Source of the DNA: Icerya purchasi
Lineage: Eukaryota > Arthropoda > Insecta > Hemiptera > Monophlebidae
DNA length: 64,000 nt
Assembly (NCBI GenBank): GCA_039619475.1
Contig: CM077115.1
Coordinates: forward strand, 180,884,106-180,948,105
Direction: 5' to 3'
The notes under the pieces were generated by a model. It did no database searches, was not told the DNA's origin, and worked only from the letters and a program-made list of their open reading frames with translations. Shown here in pieces: positions 46,641-56,330 of the stretch. Every line of letters begins with the position of its first letter. Positions within the stretch are counted from its first letter, which is position 1. A program made the position numbers and the translations under genes.

Positions 46641-47416
46641 TCAATTCATACAAGACAGCGGTTTAACATCTGCCCTGTAAACTGAAATTGACTCTTAGGC
46701 TGTAATAGTGTCTAGTGTTATGCAGGTTCTTGCAGTTCAACGAAAATTTCTTTCGTTAAAAGAAAAATGTATTTTTTTATACTTCACTAAACATTATTTA
46801 AGTGCCGCGAATATGTAATTTCCGGAAAATAGGCCGTGCATGTTTTATAACTAATTATTTGTTTTTCATTCACAAAAAATTTAAAATTCCATCACTTACA
46901 ATACCGAACGATTCCGATCAATGACGGATCTAGGAGGTGATGTATTTCCTCTAATTTTTAAACTTTCTTTTAACATGGAATTATTGATATATATATATAT
47001 ATATATATCACTTTAAGTAAAAAACAAAAAAAAAAAGAAATGATTAAATGATTAATTATTTTGGGTTATTTTTTTTTTTAAATGAAGAAGGAGCGAGGAA
47101 GATTTTGATATGGAAATCCTCTGAAAAAATAATTTCTGAGACGTTGCTGCTAGTTCCAATGATAAAATTGCAAGGTGGGCAAAGATAAAATAGTGTGTAC
47201 ATAATGCTCAAATAATCAGAATTAAAAGTGACATTTTTATTTCTTAAGGTCTACGAAACAAGAGCGATTTTCCACGTCTGTTTCAGGGTAATTGATTGGC
47301 ATGATTTTCCAGCGACTGTCAAGCATATGCTTTGAATGCAATAACAGCGATGTCCAAAGCATACTGTAAAATACAAAATAAAACAAAATAATCTGTTCTC
47401 TCTTCATACTCTATAG
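46641..47416. other. no gene seen; (TA)n at 46987
   Basis: AT-rich sequence with a (TA)n tract at 46987-47008. No supportable gene. Confidence 0.5.
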
Positions 47417-47817
47417 CAGAGGGTTTTTCAATCTTTCGATCACGTTAAATTTTCAATGGAACATAAAGACGTCAGAAAAGTTCGATCCTCTTCCGCATTT
47501 AATTTACGGAAAAGTAGATGAAATTTTTAAATTAGATAAAAATTAAACCAGTTAACATATATGCACAGTAAGTTTATAAATTAGTGAATATTCAGAAGCA
47601 ATGAGCTTCATAGGTATATTTTTAATTTAAAAATCATGTTTATATATCATTTTTCTTTCTACAAGAATAAATAATTTTATATGTTCTTATTTGGAAGTCT
47701 ACCAACTTATTGTACGAAAAAAACAAAAAAAAAACATACATCATAGCAGAAATGTTGTTAAAGCCACGAATAAAATATATTTAGAAAGAATTATTTGACA
47801 ATAAATATGAATTAAAA

Positions 47818-48167
47818 GTCGTCGCGATAGCTTAGCTGCTAGAGCGCTTGGCTTCCGTTATGGAAGTCCCGATCCCGGGCGACGATAAAAGTTATTACGA
47901 AAAATTCAATTAAAATAATCGCTAATAATCACGTGGCAGGCAATGACAAACCACCATGTACAACATCATATGCGCGCTAGGTCAGTACACAGCAGACATA
48001 CACCGGATTGTACTTGTAGCGCGATAAATCTGACAATCACAATACTAGTAGCAAGTGTTGTGTACACCCGCGATTTAAATATAACAATCTATATCTGTAC
48101 AGCTAAAATGTACGAATAGATTGCACACTACCAACCGAATGGTTGAGCAGATAATGGTGATGATGAA
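47818..48167 (+). repeat. tRNA-derived SINE, copy 3, B box damaged
   Basis: Head GTCGTCGCGATAGCTTAGC at 47818 with A-box-like TAGCTTAGCTG. In place of GGTCACGGGTTCGATCCC it reads AAGTCCCGATCCCGG, so about six bases of the B box are deleted and internal pol III promotion is probably lost. The body (AATAATCACGTGGCAGGC, CATCATATGCGC) and the end ACCAACCGAATGGTTGAGC plus a GGTGATGATGA tail match the family. Confidence 0.85.
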
Positions 48168-48224
48168 TTAAAAAAATAGGCAGCATTTCCTTCTCAAATA
48201 ACATCAACAAATCGACAAGTGTCT

Positions 48225-49260
48225 GATTATGTTTAATTACAGTTAGTAGAAAAAATCAAAAAAATCCAGCATTTTGCAATTCTATTAGACGAATCTACAT
48301 GCGTTTTAAACAATGCAACAATAGTGGTTTACATGTTGATCAATTACAAAGCATCAGAAGAAATTTTAAAAATTAACACCGAATTTATAAACAAAACAAA
48401 TTTCTTGGGTTAAATGAGGCTGTGACGGCGATAGAAAAACATAGGAATTTAATGTTACGTATGAGCTTTAATAATGACTCATCCTTTTTTTTTCACCGAG
48501 AATAACTGATCATCAAAGCTATCTGTGCAGATTTATACGTCACTTTAAATCAGTGTGAGTAAATAATGACCACATTCGAAAGAGCGCATGGAATACTCGC
48601 CTGTTTCAATTACAAGTAATACGTAACAGAAACATTTTTCGTTATATTCTCCTCTAAAATGGCTATCAAAGAGGAAGACTCTAAATCGATTATTCGAACT
48701 TGTACGGAAATCGGAACATTTCTAACGATCGGAAGGTACTATATAGAGTGAATCGGCTAATATGTTTTTGTTATTGAACGATTTAAATTTGTTACTGTAT
48801 GAATATAAAATGTAAACTCTGGTTTAACAATCGTTTTCACCAACGGTTGAAAGTAAAATGTTAATACATGATAAAATTTCAGATATAAGTCAAGTCGTAT
48901 ACAATCATTTATTACAATCAGAAGGAAATAATATTGAATAGTTCACATCTGCAGAAGATATTCGTTTGAGAAATATGTGAATCATAAATGGTTCGTAACA
49001 GAAACTATAATTTGAATTTATCAGAAGAAGAAAAATTAATTGAATTATCGACGGACAAATGTTTCAAAAATAAAATTGTCTAAAACTCGATTACAAATTC
49101 TGCATTATATTGCTTTCTATCTTAAACAAATTATTCGACTGAAAATGAATTTTCAACCGCGATAGCAGTCTATTTATGTGACAGCCGGGTACGCCTACCA
49201 GCAAAATTAGTATGACAGTGAAGAAGTTAATAAATGACGACGAACAAATGTAAGCAAAAT
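48225..49260 (+). pseudogene. hAT transposase (ZBED5/SCAND3-like) remnant
   Basis: The plus strand gives EKIKKIQHFAILLDESTC at 48245, the start of the RNase H-like core with the first Asp (LDEST), and ATIVVYMLINY. Later pieces are MFLLLNDLNLLLY (48760), SPTVESKMLIHDKISDI (48840), NLSEEEKLIELSTDKCFKNK (49015), and FSTAIAVYLCDSRVRLPAK (49155), the counterpart of the C-terminal hAT dimerisation region (TTYLCExGFS...). Stops separate the pieces and the zinc-finger N-terminus was not found. The alternative name, general transcription factor II-I repeat/SCAN protein-like, refers to host genes derived from the same transposases. Confidence 0.65.
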
Positions 49261-50099
49261 TTTCTGTTCACGGCTCGAAATCAACATATTTTGTTTTTTC
49301 ATTGTTTTTTTTTGTTTTGATCGCGAAACGGACCTCTCCTTCCGAAACTCTGAGCATAAGTATTCAAATGAACCAAAAATTCATGTCCGGGGTCCCAAAG
49401 TTCACTTCTTCTGAAGACCCTTAGAGTTTACTTGGCTGCTGATCTGAACGATGCACGGGGGGAGGGGCTCAACCTATGCCTTTCACTAAAGTACGATGGG
49501 GTAATTCCGATAGCGAAATGCAAAATTTTTGTATTTTTTGCTTACGTGACCAAATCAATAATATTTTGGAAATATACTATAGCGATGTTTGAAGAGGAAA
49601 CGCTGCTCTACAATTTGAGACTAGGAGCTAGAAAATTAATCGAACGGTTTTCTAGTAATTTTAAAAAAGTTTTTCAAAAACGAAAAATCGGAATTACCTC
49701 ACTTTTGGGGCAATTCTGATACCCCCCGTCAAAATGCATTGTGTTCTCATGAGATATGTTTTGGGACAATTGTGATACACTTCAACCTTTCATAATCACT
49801 TTTATTCAGTTTTCAACATGCTGTGACAATTACCTACTGAGATATTTATAATTACAACTGAAGGAAAATAAAAAGAACTGTTTCTTACTAAAATCCAGGA
49901 AAGTTATATATGTAAGAAATGAAATAGGTACCTAACTTGAAAAAGAAATCGAGTCCAATTAACATATATTTATTACTTATAACCACTGAAATTAACAAAA
50001 AATCTAATCAAATTAATAAATACTTATTATGGCCGCTAAAGTTAGCAAAAAAATCGAGTCGAATTAATAGATATTGTAGTCATTAAATTGAACATAAAA

Positions 50100-51400
50100 T
50101 TTAAATGTGTTGATCTCCTCATTTCTTTAGGGGCAGGTAGAACTTTTTCAATTTCTTCTCGGTGTATTACTCTGATATCATCGACTGTTGGCCGTGAAAA
50201 CAATTCATCGCTCTTGTAGCATTTTCTCATAAACTTGCAAATGAGGGTCGCTGTATTTTTTATGATCTGACCTACATAGCACCGAATTTCATTTTTTTCA
50301 GTCTTAAATCGTAAAGTACGAAATCGTTTCTTTTAAATCCTCCAAATTTCTGCAAAAAGCTTGCTCATCTTGTAGAACTTCTTCATAATCCAACTCGCAG
50401 TCTGATTCCCTACTGGTCACCTCAGGATCAAGAATCAGAATTCTTCTGGCGGTATATTTCTTTTTTTCTTAACTGGAACTTTTATTTTTTTATGCTGAAC
50501 TGTTCTTTTTTTCGCGACTTTCGATACTTTTACTTACTCCTATCTGTTTGTCCATTTGAACTCGAAGGCTATGAAAGTTTCGATAACTTCTGCAGTAGAT
50601 GCGACACGTTGTTTTCTAACTGTTAAAGTTTCGATTCGCTGTTGCTTGCAACAGTTCAGAAGCAACTGTTGAAAACTTTTTGAGCGTTCTTCTCCAGAAG
50701 AATTTAACGAATCTGAAGTCGAAAGTATTTGAGGCTAGTTCTCTATTGATGATAGAATGAAAGAAGTCGTCGAAGGTCTTTGAGCCTGGTGCTCTGTTGA
50801 TGGTGGAATTAGCGAAGCAATTGATGACTTTGCTCTGTGACCAGATGTTTTGAGCCATGCATCGAAACGTTCTAAACTATCTGGATCGAATTTTTATCTT
50901 GCAATTATATATTACTGTAAGGAAAGATGCCTGCTTTTTGGAATCCGCGTTGTATAACCGTTGGATCTAACTCTTTCCATACTTGTGAAATGAGCTTAAC
51001 AAATTTATCATTTGGTAACGCTTTGCCGATATTTTTTCTTTGCCAGCAGACGAGCAGCTTATCCCACGTATTTTTTAACGGTAAAAATATACACCTAAAT
51101 CGAGTGGCTGCAACAAGTGGCTCGAGTGTGGAGGCAGTTTGACGATCATCCTTTTTTCCTTGATGGCAGTGGTGATCAAATCAAACAGTGCTCATCATAG
51201 AATAAAATGTATGATCGCTCTCAGGAATATTTACAATAAATACTTTCAAAAAGTAATCTTGAAAACCTGTTTTTCCATTCAGCCATTAGAAGTCGCCGCG
51301 TACGAAGTACCTGGAAACACTGCATTCCTATCTTTAGGTATCCAAGCGTCCCATACACATCTTCCATTAAACAATGGATAGCCGCATTGCATTCACTTCA
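50100..51400 (-). pseudogene. pogo/Tigger-like (DDE_1) transposase
   Basis: Minus-strand reading from about 51375 gives NGRCVWDAWIPKDRNAVFPG and TSYAATSNG-stop, a Trp-to-TGA change in the usual GWM block. YDEH near 51215 is a candidate second catalytic Asp. Then KLPPHSSHLLQPLDLGVY (51150) and, in a shifted frame, WDKLLVCWQRKNIGKALPN, FVKLISQVWKELDPTVIQRG and FQKAGIFPYS (51070-50905). These are the hallmark blocks of the DDE_1 superfamily that also gave rise to CENP-B, jerky and TIGD proteins. A long acidic/Ser-rich C-terminal region follows (50858-50616 and 50230-50042). The CENP-B-type DNA-binding N-terminus is not visible, so the front is deleted or unreadable. Confidence 0.75.
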
Positions 51401-51544
51401 CATACCGCCTCAGCTACCACCTTAGAGTCGTGCATACCCTTCGTAGTTTTATGTTGATAATTCCGAACCATATTACTGAAATCAGAACACCTTTTATTAG
51501 TATTTCACTTCGTTTATGCTCAGAAACATTTTACAGAGGAGTTG

Positions 51545-51602
51545 GGGTAATTCTGATCCTCCTATCGGAATTACCCCAAATGAATTATCGGATTTGCCCC
51601 AG
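51545..51602. repeat. cluster of three terminal-motif copies
   Basis: GGGGTAATTCTGATC (51545), then TATCGGAATTACCCC (inverted, 51566), then TTATCGGATTTGCCCC (inverted, 51585), all within 58 bases. The first two form an inverted pair around TCCTCC. They resemble the outer ends of the surrounding transposon and probably are, or were, transposase-binding sites. Confidence 0.7.
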
Positions 51603-51964
51603 GATACGAAAATATAGTGTGAAATAAAAAAAATTCTTGCCATCAAAAATTCGATCAAAATTCAAATACAACACGGTATCTGTAAATTATACAGCTTTTA
51701 CTTACCTACGAAGCCTGATTAAACGTTTCTGTGGGTATTCTTGATGCAATTATGCCGCATTTAAAAGAACAATGGAATTTTCCACACGAGTTATTTACAC
51801 ACAAAAATTTCAACACATAGCACATACCATAAAACGGTAACCAACTAATGTTCAACTGGTATTGGACACACAACGTGCAGCCAGGATAACCCTCCGCCCA
51901 ACAGTTTTGCCAATTTGCGCTTGTCAAAGTTGTTAAAATAAGGTATCGGAATTACCCCACCTTA

Positions 51965-52719
51965 CCTTATATGTTTCCAGTAAGCGCCTTGCAAAATTAA
52001 AAATTAGCCCAAGTATTTATTTTTTTCTCCGATTTAAAAAATTAAAGTGCCAATCACGCCGACCATTGGAGAAGCGTGCCAACCGGATACATTCGTGCGT
52101 GTTACCGCGTTGCTATAGTCGCCGATCGCATACCGCTGACCGAGCCCATGATCACGCGCCACTTTCGTCAAGGACGTCGCCGCCGCGAATACTACGAATA
52201 TTAAAATTAGTCCTAGCGGTAGTATACTTTCTATTTCATGTATACATATGTATGCCCACATCCTGCATAATCTTCTACACATTACCACTAGCTTACATGG
52301 GCAGCTGCCCCCCCGGAGCCTTGAAACTTTTTAATCAATTGGCCATGATGAGTATTCATAGGCACGTAATCATGGACAATTTGCCAGAAACCCACGAAAA
52401 TTATGTTTTAATTGAGATTTTATTCTTGTTTAATAAAATATTAAGCCTTTATAACTCATAAATTTTATTTATCCTATAAACTATCATTCCCAAGAATTAA
52501 AAAGTTCAATCAGCTTTTAATAATTCAAAATTATTTCCTGGGCATGTCCATGAAAGATGATTATGAGCACAATACAGTCCCAGATGCAGCGCTGTCAGTT
52601 GACGTAATACGCACTTTATGTAAATAAATAAAGATACATTTTTTATTATTTCAAAACTTTTTTTGCAATGCTTCATGCAGAATATATATCCCACGCGTGT
52701 ATACATATATAAAGTTTAA
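51965..52719. other. no gene seen
   Basis: Open frames 52066-52461 (plus, 131 codons) and 52034-52288 (minus) overlap and have no motif I know. The composition is a little GC-richer at 52030-52200. Confidence 0.4.
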
Positions 52720-52792
52720 TATAATAATAAATATTTTTTTCTTACATTTCGTTTTAGTTTATTTCTATTTCATCTACTTATAATTAATTAAT

Positions 52793-53358
52793 TTAAAATT
52801 TGCTCGATCCTATCGTTAATAATAAAGTAACAACTCCGATTTGTATTAATTCGTCCCGTTTCTTGCGTTGTATAGGCAAGTTAGTATTATATAAACGTTC
52901 TTTAAATTTAAATGATTTTTTTTCTAAAATAGCTCGAATAATGTTCTGAAGAAATAGTTGAATAGTTTCTGCAACATTTTGCGTTTGTTTTTTATTAATT
53001 TCTCCCTTTGTCTTATTCTCCACACGATTAAAAACTTTTAATATTTCTCAACGCAGATTATTATTCGCTTCTTTAAAAGGTTTATTTATTTTTTTCGTTC
53101 TTTACACTGTTTACCAATTATTTTCTTAGAAATTTATTTTTCTGTGAATACGGCCATTTTTGCATTCAACTCGTTTATTAAATGTTCGGGTACTTCAATA
53201 TCTTTTACATCGATTTCTTATTTCGAGCTCGCGTAGATAACGATGAAAGATCGCTTGGAAGCGCATTTAATTTATTCGTTAGTTATTTAATATGCCCTTC
53301 GTACGATGAAAATTTGAACAACGTATCATTTTTAAATTTCAGTACATCGTCATTCGTT
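52793..53358 (-). pseudogene. unassigned ORF downstream of Polinton integrase
   Basis: The best-preserved part is 53023-52793: Met, then EINKKQTQNVAETIQLFL and LYNTNLPIQRKKRDELIQIG, ending in a short hydrophobic stretch (GVVTLLLTIG). Upstream pieces in other frames (for example LTNKLNALPSDLSSLSTRAR near 53280) look like parts of the same protein. The composition is that of a helical, perhaps coiled-coil protein with a C-terminal hydrophobic segment. It lies in the same direction as the integrase and directly after it, which suggests a Polinton gene, but I cannot name it. Confidence 0.35.
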
Positions 53359-53359
53359 A

Positions 53360-53727
53360 TCATTCATCATCATTATGGTGACATACTCAGCTTCTGAGCG
53401 TTGGCGACTACCTCTATTTGTACATTTCAGCTGCACCGATATATAGGTATAGTGTACTAGGCAATTATGCAATGTGAGTGTACGCACGCAAGGCTCCAAT
53501 TGTAAATGTTTCATTTATATCGTTATACAAATTCAGTTCCGTATGTGTCTGCTGTGTACTAACTAGCGTGTATATGATAGTATACGTGATGGTTTGTCAT
53601 TGCCTTCCACACGAAAAGGCGAGTATATAATTTAATTTTTCGTAATAGTTTTTATCGTCGCCCGGGATCGAACCCGAGACTGCCGAACGGAAACCAAGCG
53701 CTCTAGTAACTAGGCTATCGTGACGAC
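53360..53727 (-). repeat. tRNA-derived SINE, copy 4
   Basis: From 53727 on the minus strand: GTCGTCACGATAGCCTAGTT, then GGTTCGATCCCGGGCGACGA (B box). The body carries the GGCAATGACAAACCATCACG block, and the 3' end has TGTACAAATAGAGGTAGTCG and a TAATGATGATGAATGA tail. It lies within the Polinton relic. Confidence 0.85.
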
Positions 53728-53939
53728 CGTGACACGATTTCATCCGAAAAAGTACCAGTTTTCACTAATTTTACTATTAAAATCTTTACGCAGAAAATCG
53801 TACCTGTAATGCCGCATGTTTTTCTGTAACATACAAAGCTAACTGTTTAACTTTGCCTTTAACGGAGAAATGGCTTAAACAGTGGATAGTTGCAGTTAAC
53901 GAATCAAATGTCAAACAGGTTTTGTTTACCTTAAAAAAA

Positions 53940-54490
53940 AAAAAAGGCAATATTTGCCGATCCAGCTGAATGGGCAGACAGTTCCCAACTCATGTGAGGT
54001 GAAATATCTCGGGTTACATCTTGACCAATGGCTCACCTTCAAGGATCATATTATTTCAAAACGAAAGTAGGCATGAAATACCGTAGCCTACGTTAGTTAA
54101 TGAACAAAAATTAATCTTTATCAATTGAAAATAAAGTGCTACTATACAGGGAAATCGCGGAATCTGTGTAGACATACGGTATTCAAATCTGGGGGAACGA
54201 TGAGCATTTCAAATCTAAACATTATACAAAGATTTCAGTTCAAAGTCTTAAGAGATATTTTGGCTGCACCATGGTTTGTCCGTAATGATGATATATATAC
54301 AAAGACCTCTGCATTCTAACGATTGAAAAAGTAATTACGACCTTTGCTAAAAGATACTTTCATCGCCTTGGGAACCATATCAATCAGCTAGCAGCTAATC
54401 TTTCGCGGAATAGCATACGATTCAGACGATTGGAACGGCACAGCCAAACTGAACTGGAATTTCGTCTGTAGTCATTAATTTGTATAACCC
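53940..54490 (+). mobile_element. Jockey-like LINE 3' fragment
   Basis: Starts after a short A-run (53934-53945). The frames give CEVKYLGLHLDQWLTFKDHI, then GGTMSISNLNIIQRFQFKVL and RDILAAPWFVRNDDIY (54205-54295), and FRRLERHSQTE near 54425. These are the standard Jockey RT C-terminal blocks (VKYLGLHLD, IQRFQSKxLR, APWFV). The 64-codon frame 54125-54319 is part of it. It is 5'-truncated and frame-broken, and is a different family from the copies at 12.1 and 61 kb. It is inserted in the Polinton in the opposite direction to the integrase. Confidence 0.75.
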
Positions 54491-54759
54491 AACATAATCC
54501 AATAAATAACGTACATACAAATAAGAAATAGCAACCAGTGGGGGGGAAGCATTCCACCATGGTTTACATAAAGCAACATTGCTACTTATTGTTCAAATGA
54601 ACATAATCTGTTTGTATGACCCAACCTCGGATTCAGAGGATTCTCGATATATCATGTGAAAATTTAATAATCGTTTCCCTTTAAAATTATAATTTCCATT
54701 GGAGTCAAAATCAATACTTACACCTTCGGAGAAACTTCATAAAATTGCATCTTTATCAA

Positions 54760-56240
54760 GTATTTACTAAAGCGCTATCATCGAATGTTCAGGAATTTTC
54801 CGATCTGGAAAATCCTAACCACTTGACTAATAATTTTCAGCTTTGACGCCGAATAACACGCTCGACCAAATACGCATCGGGACACGTGATGTTTTTTGTA
54901 ATTGTTTTACTAAAAAAGTATTAACTAACGGTTTACCAATTCTATCTTCGTAGGGAAACTAGAATTCACCGCATTCATAGTAAATAATTTACCAATCCAA
55001 TTAGGTGTATATCCTTTTCTTAATAATGTTTTTACTTTACTTAATAGGAATATATCACCAACTTTAAATTTTTTTGATCTGCTTGGTGGAGAGAAACGAT
55101 TGGTAACTTACACTCTCTCACAATATTTTCTGCGACCTGACTTTCAACGTTTTTATTTACATCAGCAGGTGCAAATTTTATTGTACGGTGCATTTTTATA
55201 TTATATCTTTGAACAAGCTTTTCAAGTCTTGTAACCAGCGTTTATTTCGAATAGCAGTGAATTCTTTATTGTACGTCCAAAATGTTCTACAATACTCGCT
55301 TTAAGCGGCGAATGGATCTCATCATTATCATAGTGCCATGCTGAGTTTCTGAGTACGGTGATTGTCTCTATTCGTACATTCTAGCTGCACAGATATAAAT
55401 AGTGTTCTAAGCAATTGTGTTATATGCAACTCTAACATAGACGCAAGACTACACATGGAATTGATTGTAATCGCTTATTATCACAAATGCAGTCCCGTAT
55501 GTGTCTGCCTACTACACATCAGTTAGCGTGCATATCATGATAAACATGGGTGGTTTACCATTGTTTTCCTCGTGTTTATTAGTGGTTAATTTTTAATTAT
55601 TTATTTTGTAATTTCTGTCGTCACCTGGGATCGAACTTATGACTTCTGTAACCAAAGTCGAGCATTCTAGCAACCAGGTTATGTCGCGACGACCTATTTT
55701 AATTAATATTAAATCTGTTTAGAACAGCTCGTATTTAAGGATTATAGAATTTAGTACCTTGATCGGTTTGTAAATGTTTAGGGAATTCAACAGTTCTTTC
55801 ACTGAACATTCTTTGAAGCGCTTTACCTATTATAGGACCATTTTTTTTTTTTGTTTATAAGGAGTGGTTCACACGTTTTTAGAAAAAGTATTTATTTTGG
55901 TTAGCATAAATTTACGTTCTCGATTAAATCGTACATCTGGCGACAAATCAATCAAATCAACTTGCCATATATCGATTAAACCTAAAATCTACACACATCG
56001 TGCTGATATCGTTTCCGCGCAGGTTTATGAAATTCATCAGCTTTGCCACCATGTAATGATTTCGGCACGGATTTTGTTTTATGCATGTCTTTTTGATACT
56101 GGTGTCAATGAAAGATTTTTCTTTTTTTCTTTAATAATCAAAAAAGTAACTGGATGTATCCTTCTTCAGTCAACTTTTTCTCGATCCAAAGAATTTTCTT
56201 TCTACACCTGTATTGCCAATTTATTTAGGTGCGTGTAGTG
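54760..56240 (-). pseudogene. Polinton integrase, split by a SINE
   Basis: Retroviral-type integrase that would insert the Polinton. On the minus strand: DIWQVDLIDLS (first catalytic Asp) near 55975, with the upstream zinc-binding region poorly preserved; HLQTDQGTKFYNP (second catalytic Asp) near 55770; then the gene is cut by SINE copy 5. Beyond it IHSPLKASIVEHFGRTIKN (55315-55260), with the third acidic residue expected just here, and KKFKVGDIFLLSKVKTLL followed by YTPNWIGKLF (55050-54990). The end KWLGFSRSENS (54815-54785) resembles the WLGY/NSWxP core of a chromodomain, the usual C-terminal module. Several stops and frame changes. Non-functional. Confidence 0.75.
55321..55693 (-). repeat. 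tRNA-derived SINE, copy 5
   Basis: From 55693 on the minus strand: GTCGTCGCGACATAACCTGG, with a degraded B box (AAGTTCGATCCC), then the shared body (CACGAGGAAAACAATGGTAA, GTACGAATAGAGACAATCAC) and an ATAATGATGAGAT end. It separates two halves of the Polinton integrase, so it is younger than the Polinton. Confidence 0.85.
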
Positions 56241-56330
56241 GATGTAATTGTTCAAATAATTCATTCGAATCATTCCAGCACTCAACACGATGATTCCTGA
56301 GATTTACTTCTGTTCTATTGTTTATATATA

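Larger units (their letters stand above)
47417..49352 (+). mobile_element. hAT transposon remnant carrying a SINE
   Basis: A degenerate hAT transposase (48225-49260) lies between a candidate left end, CAGAGGGTTTTTCAATCTTT at 47417, and a candidate right end, read inward CAGAGTTTCGGAAGG at 49352. The ends share only their outermost bases, and the flanking octamers (CTCTATAG and AGCATAAG) differ, so the boundaries are tentative. SINE copy 3 (47818-48167) sits just upstream of the surviving transposase. Confidence 0.5.
49494..51962 (-). mobile_element. pogo-like transposon with arrayed terminal motifs
   Basis: Both ends carry the same inverted motif. The left end reads CGATGGGGTAATTCCGATA (49494-49512) and the right end, read inward, AGGTGGGGTAATTCCGATA (51962-51944), each flanked by TA. 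Variants of GGGGTAATTCCGATA recur inside: at about 49707 and 49767 in the same direction as the left end, and at about 51567 and 51587 in the direction of the right end, plus one opposite copy at 51545. A decayed pogo/Tigger-type transposase fills the middle on the minus strand. Size is 2,469 bp, close to a full-length element. Confidence 0.75.
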
